From DATKKK01 sp964354625 (GTDB lineage Archaea > Thermoproteota > Bathyarchaeia > Bathyarchaeales > Bathycorpusculaceae), in NCBI GenBank assembly GCA_964354625.1, contig CAYHAK010000012.1, positions 1 to 32,176 on the forward strand: a stretch of 32,176 nucleotides of DNA, written 5' to 3'. Under the pieces are notes generated by a model. It ran no database searches, was not told the origin of the DNA, and saw only the letters and a program-made list of their open reading frames with translations. Positions 1 to 6,612 of the stretch are shown one piece after another. Position 1 is the first letter of the stretch; the number at the start of each line of letters is the position of its first letter. The position numbers were made by a program, and so were the translations under genes.

Positions 1-2
1 CA

Positions 3-128
3 ACGATTCTTGTTGCATTCACGATGACAATTCTGCTCTTGGCTATTGTCTTTAGGCTATTGTCTTTAGAAAGAGGAGAACCCTCGCCACACGAAACAAA
101 ATCTAACTCCCCCTTTTCTGCCACATAG
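3..128 (+). CDS. C-terminal end of a membrane protein (partial)
   Basis: This reading frame is open from the window edge to a TAG at 126-128. It encodes 41 residues: a hydrophobic stretch (roughly residues 1-18) and then a polar, proline- and serine-rich tail. It therefore reads as the last membrane helix and cytoplasmic tail of a protein that begins before the window. The 14-bp sequence at 41-54 is repeated exactly at 55-68 and shifts the frame. With one copy removed, the helix would be followed by a short basic tail (Arg-Lys-Arg-Arg and so on) ending at a different stop, which is a more usual ending for a membrane helix. The present C-terminus may therefore be a recent mutant or an assembly error. 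No family is recognised. Confidence 0.45.
   Translation, partial: TILVAFTMTILLLAIVFRLLSLERGEPSPHETKSNSPFSAT
41..68 (+). repeat. 14-bp perfect tandem duplication
   Basis: The unit GGCTATTGTCTTTA occurs twice head to tail. Fourteen is not a multiple of three, so the duplication changes the reading frame of the membrane-protein end that contains it. Confidence 0.9.
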
Positions 129-413
129 AACACCGAAGCACTTAAGAGAAAACCAGTGAACCACCCCAGAGATTAGATAGCTCTGGAGAGTTTTTGGCTC
201 TTGGCAAACATATCTTAAGCGTATTTTTACCGGTAAACTCGGGTGGGGGTCCCACCCCCCGCACTTTTCAACAGACCCTCCGCACTTTTGACCCTTACTT
301 GCGTTTCCTGTACACCTGAGTGTCTCCAATCGTGCTTACATACTCCCGCGCGCTATGAAACTCCTGTGTCTATTGCTCACGAATCAGTATTGCTGAACTT
401 AAGAGGCGACCAT
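129..413. other. Gene-free stretch with two palindromes
   Basis: No convincing gene is seen here on either strand. The stretch holds a 12-bp perfect palindrome, TTTACCGGTAAA, at 226-237. It also holds a GC-rich hairpin at 241-257, with arms GGGTGGG and CCCACCC around a 3-base loop. A 10-base sequence, CCGCACTTTT, occurs twice between 258 and 291. The palindromes could be an operator and a structured transcript end, but nothing shows which gene they would serve. Confidence 0.4.
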
Positions 414-505
414 ATGAGAAAGACAAAATGGAAAAAGGGGATCTCGCGCGCTATAGCTAAATGATAGTAGGAGTAATAGTGATAACAGGAGTAATAGGGA
501 CTTGA
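414..505 (+). pseudogene. Frameshifted leader resembling an archaeal type IV pilin
   Basis: An ATG at 414, preceded by a weak GAGGCGA ribosome site, gives a basic N-terminus of 16 residues (MRKTKWKKGISRAIAK) and then a TGA. A -1 shift at the final AAA codon continues into a 14-residue hydrophobic run (MIVGVIVITGVIGT) that ends at the TGA at 503-505. Joined, the two parts look like an archaeal prepilin start: basic residues, Lys-Lys-Gly-Ile-Ser, then a hydrophobic helix. In that family a proline usually follows Ile-Ser. Here it is arginine, and the arginine falls in a GCGCGC tract at 446-451. No pilin head domain follows, so this is probably a remnant. The TGA overlaps the ATG of the next frame. 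An independent short membrane peptide is the alternative. Confidence 0.35.
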
Positions 506-753
506 TGACCTATATTGCATTGCGTTGCCCTTGTTGCAAATATGTTTGGGCCAGACGAGGGGAACGCATGCCAGTCTCCTGCCCAAGATGCAAGAAGAGA
601 TTTGACTATCGTGGTGATCATTTGGAATTGGAACAAACAACAGTTCACACAGGGTCATATTCCGATATGGGAGACTGGCTAATTGAAGCAAATAGGCGCT
701 CCTTGCAATGCAGCTCATTGGGAGAAGTAGCTGAGAGAATAGGCCAGTCCTGA
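505..753 (+). CDS. Zinc-finger protein, probably a truncated regulator
   Basis: The product is 82 residues. Cysteines at 8, 10 and 11 and at 26 and 29 form a likely four-Cys zinc ribbon (CPCC and CPRC). A polar linker follows, and then near residues 60-80 a segment (LGEVAERIGQS) that looks like the first half of a helix-turn-helix. ATG 505 was preferred over TTG 502 because its A is shared with the preceding TGA, a common coupled arrangement. The stop at 751-753 is suspicious: the same frame stays open for about 210 more bases and reads as the rest of a DNA-binding domain and an Lrp-like sensor part. The intact protein was probably longer. What is made today could be a zinc-ribbon stub. The target is unknown. 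Confidence 0.5.
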   Translation: MTYIALRCPCCKYVWARRGERMPVSCPRCKKRFDYRGDHLELEQTTVHTGSYSDMGDWLIEANRRSLQCSSLGEVAERIGQS

Positions 754-1056
754 GAGACAACACTAGACCAGCGCACGTTAAGAGCGGACGCGAAGGAAGT
801 GTACATCCGCGAATGCACCACGATCCCGGACTTCAGGCTGGGATTCGATCTCATGTCCTTGAGCTTCGTCAAGCTCAAGGCCAACACGAGGTCTGAAGAT
901 ATGGAGATGATGCGGCGCGCACGCAAGCTTTCTTTCGTGCTCGGCGAAAGCGGACGAACAAAGCCGTGAATGAACGGACAAGTACTCAGGGATTAGTGGA
1001 AGTGGAGCAAAATCCTTGAAAGCCATTTCGCCATTGAGAGTTTGATGGCACTGTAA
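754..1056 (+). pseudogene. Decayed Lrp/AsnC-like regulator, distal part
   Basis: This stretch has no intact gene but reads as coding. In the frame of the upstream zinc-finger gene, after its TGA, it encodes a run containing VYIRECTTIPDFRLGFDLM, followed by SLSFVKLKAN and an acidic/basic helix, then FVLGESGR and a TGA near 967-969. That pattern (IPDF, a Leu-Gly-Phe turn, a beta strand, then a FVL-Gly strand) recalls the sensor half of archaeal Lrp-like regulators. A further open piece ending at TAA 1054-1056 reads like the C-terminal helix. Several lesions are therefore needed to explain it: the in-frame TGA at 751 and at least one shift after 960. A GCGCGC sits at 915-920. The family assignment is from pattern only. 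Confidence 0.4.
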
Positions 1057-1078
1057 CAATTGCGGTTGTGTCACTGGC

Positions 1079-1867
1079 ATGTTACAGGTCAAAAGATGCG
1101 TCTCAACCAGTTCGTGTAGAGCCTGCAGAGCTTTCTTAGCTAGTGACCCCGTTGCCAATGTTCTGGTTCTCGGTGACGTCTATGAGCCTCTTTTTCGCGT
1201 AAGCGATGTGTACATTGCCTATGAAGGTTCACGGCTGACCGGAGCATGCAGCATATACCGTGCGTTTCCGACGCCAAGCATTGTCTTCAGCACTGGAACG
1301 GCTGAAACGAAGCGAGCGCTGATTGAAAAGGCGTTGTGTCAGATCTCAGGCGACTTCATCTCTCTCTGCTCACCTGAAGACGCCTATCTATTTGAGAAGC
1401 ATGCGACCTCTCCGGGGCGACGCCTAGAGCAACGGATGGTTGCCCGCAACACAAATAGCCCCAGTGAGCTTTGTCTCGGAGTATCTAGGGTCAGGAAATG
1501 TGACCTTGAAATGCTGGACAGATTCTACGCTGACCATCATTCAGAGGCTTGGGCTCCTATCCAGTTCGAGGCTGGACCCTACTACTGCATCAAGCAGGAT
1601 GCAAAGATCGTCAGCGCGGCTGGTGTGCACTTGGTCGCGCCGCAGATCGCTCAGCTTGGCAACATAGTCACCGACGAGGCCTACCGAAACCGCGGATTCG
1701 CAAGCGCCTGCACCTCCACACTGGCCACGGCTTTAGCATCAGAAGATCGCATTTTGAGTCTGTTCGTCAAAGCGGACAATTTCCCAGCCATTCATATGTA
1801 TGAAGCGCTCGGGTTCACGAAGAAACGTGACATTGTATTCCTCGTCATGCGCAAGCACTCTGACTGA
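1079..1867 (+). CDS. GNAT-family N-acetyltransferase
   Basis: The product has 262 residues. The C-terminal half is a GNAT fold. The acetyl-CoA-binding motif A is at about 193-210 (GNIVTDEAYRNRGFASA, with the R-x-x-G-x-A pyrophosphate loop), and motif B is near 228-246 (VKADNFPAIHMYEALGF). The N-terminal 130 residues resemble the first half of two-lobed GNAT proteins, where the second lobe carries the active site. It would transfer an acetyl group from acetyl-CoA to an amine. The substrate cannot be told from the sequence. The start has no clear ribosome site. The gene is followed 23 bases later by a 9-bp alternating GC tract, and no neighbour points to a pathway. Confidence 0.8.
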   Translation: MLQVKRCVSTSSCRACRAFLASDPVANVLVLGDVYEPLFRVSDVYIAYEGSRLTGACSIYRAFPTPSIVFSTGTAETKRALIEKALCQISGDFISLCSPEDAYLFEKHATSPGRRLEQRMVARNTNSPSELCLGVSRVRKCDLEMLDRFYADHHSEAWAPIQFEAGPYYCIKQDAKIVSAAGVHLVAPQIAQLGNIVTDEAYRNRGFASACTSTLATALASEDRILSLFVKADNFPAIHMYEALGFTKKRDIVFLVMRKHSD

Positions 1868-1890
1868 GCACATCCAGCAGGCGTTCAGGA

Positions 1891-1899
1891 GCGCGCGCG
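1891..1899. repeat. Alternating GC tract after the acetyltransferase gene
   Basis: GCGCGCGCG lies 24 bases after the stop codon. It is one of a set of 7-10 bp alternating GC tracts that avoid intact coding sequence in this window. Confidence 0.8.
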
Positions 1900-2020
1900 G
1901 ATGTGTCATTTGCGTATTTGTAGCGGATGTCCTGAAGGCATTCTATTGCATGCGTTTTTGGCAGAAGGTTCATAGCCATATTATCACGAATAGATAGTAA
2001 GATGATGGGGTGACAGTGGC

Positions 2021-2419
2021 ATGCCTATCGAGTATGTCGACGCGCCGGACGTGAAGAAGCTGGCAGACGAGATCGTGACCTGCCTCGATTTTTTCCACGT
2101 TGTTCCGCAGTTCGTGTTCTGCTTCAGAAGCAAGGGATCAGTGTCCGAGCGGGTGATTGCTCGTATCCACGGCTTGGGCAAGATATGGCAGGAGGCTCTT
2201 AACCTGCCACCTTCATACGTGATCGAGGTGATCTCCGAACGCTACGATCGCTTGTCCGAGACTGATAAGGAGAAGACGATAATACATGAACTACTCCACA
2301 TTCCCCACGGGTTCGCAGGCGGTTTTCGCCCGCACAAAGGATACATTGACCGGAAAATCGTTGATGAGTTGCACGTGACCCTGCGGAGACAGCGCGTAGC
2401 TAGGAAGACAAGTATTTAA
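2021..2419 (+). CDS. Small HELLH metallopeptidase-like protein
   Basis: The product has 132 residues. Residues 89-93 are HELLH, a zinc-metallopeptidase HExxH motif, with further histidines at 96 and 105 in a Gly-Gly-Phe-Arg-Pro-His turn that could supply the third metal ligand. This arrangement (IIHELLHIP, then GGFRPH) matches what I know of the putative phage-type metallopeptidase family, which is also common in archaeal genomes without phages. Two short helices and a beta strand precede the motif. The start is supported by GGGGTGA eight to twelve bases upstream. It is likely cytoplasmic, since no signal peptide is seen. The substrate is unknown. It lies 108 bases before topoisomerase IB on the same strand, but no functional link is established. 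Confidence 0.7.
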   Translation: MPIEYVDAPDVKKLADEIVTCLDFFHVVPQFVFCFRSKGSVSERVIARIHGLGKIWQEALNLPPSYVIEVISERYDRLSETDKEKTIIHELLHIPHGFAGGFRPHKGYIDRKIVDELHVTLRRQRVARKTSI

Positions 2420-2527
2420 GCAAGCGCAATAGATGAAGAAGAAACTCGAGCGAAAACAAAAGGCGAGTTTGTAGCACCCCAAAATGCGAGCTGTCTGAAA
2501 GCATGCCTCTTCGTCGAGGCCAAGTGT

Positions 2528-4150
2528 ATGAAATACGTCATGAAAAGCCTGCGCCACAATGGCATCTACGTTCCACAATACGAGTTCAAAGGGTTCTCCA
2601 TAAAGATCGATGGCCACGCGGTGAAGTTGCAGCCGAAGTCTGAGCAAATGGCCGTGGCATGGGTGAGGAAGGCTCAGTCGCAAACGTCCCCACCCGACAA
2701 GGTCTACTATCGCAACTTCATTCAGGAATTCCTGAAGGAACTGCAACTCGAAAACCCCAGCATGAGCATTATCGAACCCTTCTCAACCAGACACTTGGCG
2801 AGCATTGACCGAGACGAAGCCAAGTTCCTTATCGGCGAGACGTCCAAAGGCAACGGGGATATCGACCTTTCGGAGATTGTGGCCTACCTGAGGCGGGAAC
2901 AAGAGAAAGAGCTGAGCATGACCAAAGAAGAAAAGAAGAGGCTCACCCAAGAGAGAAAGGCTAGCAGGGAGAAGCTGAAGGAAAGGTTCGGCTACGCTTA
3001 CGTTGACGGAATGAAGATGGAGATTGCCAACTGGACTGCTGAGCCTTCCTGCTTGTTCGCCGGGAGAGGGGATCATCCGAAACGCGGAAAACGGAAGGAA
3101 GGACCTGCCGAAGAGGACATAACCCTCAACTTGTCTCCTGAAAATCCCAGGCCGCCGGGAAACTGGAAGGATGTTGTCTGGAACCCCGACAAGATGTTCT
3201 TAGCCAAATGGACGGACAAGCTGTTCGGAAAAGTCAAGTATGTCTGGTTCTCAGATTCCGCTTTTCTGAAGCAGGACCGAGAAAAAGAGAAGTTCATCAA
3301 GGCTGAAAAGCTGGGCAAGGAAATCCCCAGAGTCGAAGCGCACCTAATGAAGAACCTGAATGCCAAAGACGACGAACGAAGAAAGATAGCGACAGTCGGT
3401 TGGCTGCTGCTTGAGCTGAACATCCGTATCGGCGATGAGAAGGACCCTGAGGAGGCTGACACCGTTGGCGCCATAACCCTCAGACCTGAACACATAAGGA
3501 TAGAGGGTGACACTCTGCACTTTGACTTCTTGGGGAAAGACTCAGTCCGGTGGGTCAGCAAGATGAAAGCCCCGCCTGCCGTCATTGAGGGCATCAGACA
3601 CTACTCAGAAACATGCAAGGAATACCTCTTCGAAGGAATCGACTCAAAGAAAGTCACCAGATTCCTTACAGAAGTGATGAAAGGCTTGACGGCGAAGGTG
3701 TTCAGAACTTGGAAGTGCACGCAGATTGTCAAGGAACAACTGAGAAAGTGCGGAGTGAAGAAGGAGGATGCGGATTACGTGAAGAAGTTTGAGGCCAAGA
3801 TAGCGAACTTAGAAGGCGCAAAAGTGGCCAACCACAAACGAAAGATTCCTCCAAACTTCAATGAGAGACTCGTCAAGAAGGAAGCTTTGCTCAAGGAGCT
3901 TGAGACAAAGTTGAAGGAGAAGGAACAACAGGGAAAGAAGACCGAGGCGCTTCGCAAGAGGATCGAGAAAAGCAAGCTTGACATAAGACTGACAAGAGAG
4001 ACTCGGGAATACAATTTGGGCACCTCACTCAAGTCTTACATTGATCCAAAGGTGTACGCTAAATGGGCTGACGAAGTGGATTTCAGTCTGGAGAAATTCT
4101 ATCCTGCTACCTTGAGAAAGAAATACAGTTGGGCTCTCGAAAAGCGTTAA
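2528..4150 (+). CDS. DNA topoisomerase IB (eukaryotic type)
   Basis: The protein nicks one DNA strand through a 3'-phosphotyrosyl link and relaxes supercoils. Its 540 residues match the eukaryotic core. An N-terminal DNA-clamp region starts YVMKSLRHNGIYVPQYEF. A PPGNWKDVVWNPD segment lies near residues 205-225, and a catalytic core covers roughly 260-410 (ERRKIATVGWLLLELNIRIGDE). A Lys-rich coiled linker spans about 410-495. The C-terminal domain has the catalytic tyrosine at residue 504 (codon 4037-4039) in TSLKSYIDPK, equivalent to the SKLNYLDP-type motif of human TOP1. The enzyme is known from Thaumarchaeota and relatives and is absent from most other archaea, so it is a useful lineage marker. 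The gene ends six bases before a GC tract. Confidence 0.95.
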   Translation: MKYVMKSLRHNGIYVPQYEFKGFSIKIDGHAVKLQPKSEQMAVAWVRKAQSQTSPPDKVYYRNFIQEFLKELQLENPSMSIIEPFSTRHLASIDRDEAKFLIGETSKGNGDIDLSEIVAYLRREQEKELSMTKEEKKRLTQERKASREKLKERFGYAYVDGMKMEIANWTAEPSCLFAGRGDHPKRGKRKEGPAEEDITLNLSPENPRPPGNWKDVVWNPDKMFLAKWTDKLFGKVKYVWFSDSAFLKQDREKEKFIKAEKLGKEIPRVEAHLMKNLNAKDDERRKIATVGWLLLELNIRIGDEKDPEEADTVGAITLRPEHIRIEGDTLHFDFLGKDSVRWVSKMKAPPAVIEGIRHYSETCKEYLFEGIDSKKVTRFLTEVMKGLTAKVFRTWKCTQIVKEQLRKCGVKKEDADYVKKFEAKIANLEGAKVANHKRKIPPNFNERLVKKEALLKELETKLKEKEQQGKKTEALRKRIEKSKLDIRLTRETREYNLGTSLKSYIDPKVYAKWADEVDFSLEKFYPATLRKKYSWALEKR

Positions 4151-4155
4151 CAGTG

Positions 4156-4163
4156 CGCGCGCT
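4156..4163. repeat. Alternating GC tract after topoisomerase IB
   Basis: GCGCGCGC begins six bases after the topoisomerase stop codon and is followed by TAAAAAGG. It belongs to the set of GC tracts discussed in the findings. Confidence 0.8.
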
Positions 4164-4281
4164 AAAAAGGAAATATGGAAAAAAAAAGAGGCTTCCTTAT
4201 GCGTGTCTTGGATGATCAGGGGAACTGCGTTTTTTCTGAAGGGCCGTCGTGCTAGCAGTCTGGATGGCAATTCTGCTTTGT

Positions 4282-4591
4282 CTACGAGTAAGTAGCACCG
4301 TATTCTCTTTTCGCTGAGGCAAGCGCTGCCAGTATCAATACGACGAAGACGAGGAATGCAGCTACTATGTTAGGTAGTTGTGCTATCAGAAGAAAGAACG
4401 TCAGGCCGCCTGTAGTTGCAGCTAGGGCACCGAGAGCAATGAACAGCAGCGGAAGATTCGACAGATTCTCAATGGCTCTACAACATGAGCGCATTGTGCA
4501 TTCCAAGCAGCGCACAAGCAAACGCCACAAACGTGACGTTCGGGTGTTCGGTGAGAAATTTCCCAACCTTAACCTTGATTCCGTTTTTCAT
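4282..4591 (-). pseudogene. Small three-helix membrane protein with a +1 frameshift
   Basis: The true start appears to be the ATG at 4591-4589. It is preceded five bases upstream by a perfect ribosome binding site, GGAGGTGA (4597-4604). That frame encodes 37 residues, a basic N-terminus and one hydrophobic helix (NVTFVAFACALLGM), and meets TAG at 4478-4480. Skipping one base at that TAG continues in the +1 frame for 65 residues: two further hydrophobic helices (LPLLFIALGALAA and IVAAFLVFVVLILAALA) and a short charged tail. The combined product is 102 residues. The second frame has only a weak TTG start without a ribosome site, so a single ancestral gene is likely. The cause may be mutation, a sequencing error, or programmed +1 frameshifting at a stop codon. 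No family is recognised. Confidence 0.55.
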
Positions 4592-4596
4592 CGTTG

Positions 4597-4604
4597 TCAC
4601 CTCC
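4597..4604 (-). promoter_or_regulatory. Strong ribosome binding site
   Basis: GGAGGTGA on the minus strand is fully complementary to the 16S 3' end consensus and sits five bases before ATG 4591. It fixes the start of the frameshifted membrane-protein gene. Confidence 0.8.
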
Positions 4605-4884
4605 TTTCCCCTCTCATGAAAGCAATCGGGGTCTGTACCGATGAAAGCGCGAAACGCTCATACGCAAGGTAAACAGAATCCTGCTCGTGCGACGCGAAGG
4701 CTTTCGACACGCTGATCGGAATGAGGAAAAACTGTGAAGAAGTCAGCATCCTGAGAAATAAGTATCGGTATCATGATCTAGATAGCATTTATGAAATCAC
4801 AATAAAGATTCAGGATCACTTACCCACGTCATCCCATAGTCCAACAGTGCCGCGCGCTTGAGATTCTCACTGCGGGCGCAGCAC
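4605..4884. other. Intergenic stretch with a possible coding remnant
   Basis: On the plus strand, one frame from 4673 to the TGA at about 4857-4860 is open for some 60 codons. It reads like protein (CDAKAFDTLIGMRKN, then RNKYRYHDLDSIYEITIKIQ), but it has no start codon near its beginning and no ribosome site. It ends inside the alternating GC tract at 4851-4857. It may be a fragment of a deleted gene. No other gene is seen in this stretch. Confidence 0.3.
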
Positions 4885-4992
4885 CTACTGAAGCTCAAAG
4901 ACAAACAAAAGCAATAGCCCAAGGCCAATACCGCTGAGCGTTTTTCCGTTTTCCCTTGTTCCGCCCTGCTGAAGATGCGCTTGAACTTGCAT
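4885..4992 (-). CDS. Possible 35-residue single-helix membrane peptide
   Basis: ATG 4992 opens a 35-residue frame with a polar N-terminal half and one C-terminal hydrophobic helix (LSGIGLGLLLLFVF). It follows the 98-residue membrane-protein gene by 22 bases on the same strand, so it could be its operon partner or a detached piece of it. There is no clear ribosome site, which keeps the confidence low. Confidence 0.3.
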   Translation of the reverse strand: MQVQAHLQQGGTRENGKTLSGIGLGLLLLFVFELQ

Positions 4993-5014
4993 TGGGCAGG
5001 TGAAGCCAAAGGCA

Positions 5015-5311
5015 TCAGGAGATCTCTTCGATGAATCTAAGCAATTGATATCCGAAGAGTATGGCTACGAGATATGTCGGCCACAGGATTATAGGCCAGT
5101 TTCCAGGTACGTAGTTCCAGAGATTCGCAGATATGGCGAAGACTTCCATAGAGACCAGGGTGACTGAACCTGCCACGGCTAAGCAGGCTTGTTCCTTCGC
5201 TTCCTTCTTACCGCCGCGGCCCTTGCGAACCAGCAACAAGACTAGCCATGAAAGGGAGAATGCAAGAAGCAAAACGTACCAATTGGGGTTAAATTGGAAA
5301 ACGGCAGACAT
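5015..5311 (-). CDS. Small three-helix membrane protein, unknown function
   Basis: The product has 98 residues. A first hydrophobic helix covers about 11-29. A cytoplasmic Lys/Arg/Gly-rich loop (RKGRGGKKEAKEQ) follows, and two more helices lie at about 44-62 and 74-92, ending in a short acidic tail. By the positive-inside rule the basic loop faces the cytoplasm. Trp and Pro residues in the last loop (NYVPGNWPIILWPTY) look conserved-like, but I do not recognise a named family. It lies within a run of small membrane-protein genes on the minus strand (4282-6102), which suggests a shared envelope role without proving one. Confidence 0.7.
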   Translation of the reverse strand: MSAVFQFNPNWYVLLLAFSLSWLVLLLVRKGRGGKKEAKEQACLAVAGSVTLVSMEVFAISANLWNYVPGNWPIILWPTYLVAILFGYQLLRFIEEIS

Positions 5312-5407
5312 GGCAAAGTAGCAAGTGTCTGCTGCTTAAAAATGTAGCCTTCAACGCACACGCTATTCTTAATAGAACGAGGCAAAATACACCTAGGGGG
5401 ATTCGGT

Positions 5408-5491
5408 TTGAGTGTGGCTGACGCTAGACGCGTTAGAAAACCAAAGCTGCCCAAGAAGCGGTTACTCAAGAAACCTAGGAAAAAGAGGTAG
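5408..5491 (+). CDS. Possible 27-residue strongly basic micro-protein
   Basis: A TTG at 5408-5410 is preceded at a good distance by GGGGGAT and about 40 bases upstream by an AT-rich TATA-like stretch (TATTCTTAATAG, about 5362-5373). It opens a 27-residue frame starting MSVADARRVRKPK. About half the residues are Lys or Arg. The stop at 5489-5491 is followed at 5497-5501 by five T residues, which suits archaeal termination. Promoter, ribosome site, frame and terminator-like T run are all in order, so it may be a small ribosome-associated or nucleic-acid-binding peptide, but no family is recognised. Chance cannot be excluded at this length. Confidence 0.35.
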   Translation: MSVADARRVRKPKLPKKRLLKKPRKKR

Positions 5492-5583
5492 CGCCCTTTT
5501 TGTCCTGAACCAGGCATTTTGACCAGAGGCAAAGAAAGGCGCTGTTGACGCAATCTGGGGAAAAGGACAGTGCTGACGTTGGA

Positions 5584-6102
5584 TTACGTTCTTAGTCTTG
5601 CCGTTGCTAGCACGATTGCACGAATTATCAAGGAGATGCCTCCGAGCATTACTATTCCTGCCCAGAAGCAAAACCATGTCTCGTAGGCTCGCCCCTCGTT
5701 GAGGATCGTGGTCTCATTGAGCATTGTAGAGACAAGATAGTATGCTCCAAGCCAGAAGACGATGTCCCCTGCGTTGTCTGACTTCTTGTTCAGCGGCGAG
5801 TGGACCGCTAGCCGCAGAACCAGCATGGCGATCAAGAAGATGCCCCATACAAGGCAGAATTGGGCTAAGGCTGAATATATTGCCGTGTGTGAGGAGGGGT
5901 TCGATGGTGCGGGCAGATATACTGAACCCATACCCGGAACCTGTATGGTCGTGAAGTTGCGGAAGAACTCAGTAATCCTATCGATAAAGTTTGGCGTGGA
6001 TAGGAGTATGGTTCCAGCGAGTATGAAGAAGAATCCGACTGAAACTGCGCTGACTAGGCCTTCTCGGTGCCTTCGTGACAATCTCCAAGAGTTCTCGTTC
6101 AT
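5584..6102 (-). CDS. Four-helix membrane protein, unknown function
   Basis: The product has 172 residues: a basic N-terminus (SRRHREG) and four hydrophobic helices at about 16-37, 76-98, 112-131 and 142-166. The segment between helices 1 and 2 (about 38-75) is outside the membrane and rich in Pro, Ser and Thr. The topology predicts both ends in the cytoplasm. A TATA-like element at 6138-6145 on the minus strand lies about 40 bases before the ATG and is arranged back to back with the promoter of the zinc-ribbon gene at 6226. No family is recognised. Confidence 0.7.
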   Translation of the reverse strand: MNENSWRLSRRHREGLVSAVSVGFFFILAGTILLSTPNFIDRITEFFRNFTTIQVPGMGSVYLPAPSNPSSHTAIYSALAQFCLVWGIFLIAMLVLRLAVHSPLNKKSDNAGDIVFWLGAYYLVSTMLNETTILNEGRAYETWFCFWAGIVMLGGISLIIRAIVLATARLRT

Positions 6103-6137
6103 TATGCTTCCTCGTTCAGCCTATCTGGTGACATAGC

Positions 6138-6183
6138 ATATATAACGTTTCTCAGTAACTTGCCAAGCATGTTTTAAATACTT
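6138..6183. promoter_or_regulatory. Divergent promoter pair
   Basis: TTATATAT (minus strand, 6138-6145) faces the 172-residue membrane-protein gene. TTTTAAATACTT (plus strand, 6172-6183) lies about 48 bases before ATG 6226. Both fit archaeal TATA boxes at a normal distance from their genes. Confidence 0.55.
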
Positions 6184-6225
6184 GATGCAGAAATAGAGAA
6201 CCAGTATACTAGTGGAGTGAAAGAC

Positions 6226-6612
6226 ATGTCCTACTGTCCAAAATGCGGAAGCAAGATTGATGAAGAGATGACTTTCTGTCAGAAGTGCGGTGCCGCTCTC
6301 AAGGCAGAGACGGTTGCTGCACCGAGAACGACATACAGAAGAAATGAAAAGTCAGAAAAAGATGAGAAGAACGAGAAAGACGGGAGGAATGAGAAGGGTG
6401 AAAAGCATGAGAAACGTGGGTATTCGTTCCTAGGCCCTCTGATCGGCGGTCTCGTACTGATATTCATCGGGTTGACTTCGTACCTTCAGATCACACAGGC
6501 GATTGACACAAAAATGATCTGGGCGTTCTTCTTCGTCGTTGTCGGCGTCATCATCATCGTCGGCGGCGTTGTGGGCGTGGCTATGGCAGGCAGGCGGCAC
6601 CCAAGGCCCTAG
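6226..6612 (+). CDS. Zinc-ribbon membrane protein
   Basis: ATG 6226 was chosen over GTG 6217 because GGAGTGA sits five bases before it. The 128-residue product begins with a zinc ribbon: CPKC at 4-7 and CQKC at 18-21. A highly charged linker of repeated Glu-Lys units (KSEKDEKNEKDGRNEK and so on, about 40-67) follows, and two membrane helices lie at about 72-91 and 101-121. The ribbon and linker should lie in the cytoplasm. Proteins with an N-terminal zinc ribbon and one or two helices are common in archaea and mostly uncharacterised. The stop overlaps by four bases the stop of the convergent GH3-like gene. Confidence 0.75.
   Translation: MSYCPKCGSKIDEEMTFCQKCGAALKAETVAAPRTTYRRNEKSEKDEKNEKDGRNEKGEKHEKRGYSFLGPLIGGLVLIFIGLTSYLQITQAIDTKMIWAFFFVVVGVIIIVGGVVGVAMAGRRHPRP

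Noticed and set aside
66..329. 87-codon minus-strand frame
   Set aside because: It covers the palindromes and the tail of the plus-strand membrane protein, is rich in Cys, Gly and Trp without pattern, and has no ribosome site.
243..464. 73-codon plus-strand frame
   Set aside because: Only its last 17 codons, from ATG 414, look real. The first part is low-complexity Pro/Cys/Thr translated from the GC hairpin region.
751..753. TGA as a selenocysteine codon
   Set aside because: No SECIS-like hairpin was seen, there is no selenoprotein-like context, and a further lesion lies downstream, so decay is simpler.
4797..5015. 72-codon minus-strand frame
   Set aside because: Composition is random-looking and it starts inside the upstream gene end. 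The alternative 35-codon frame in the same place has a clean membrane helix.
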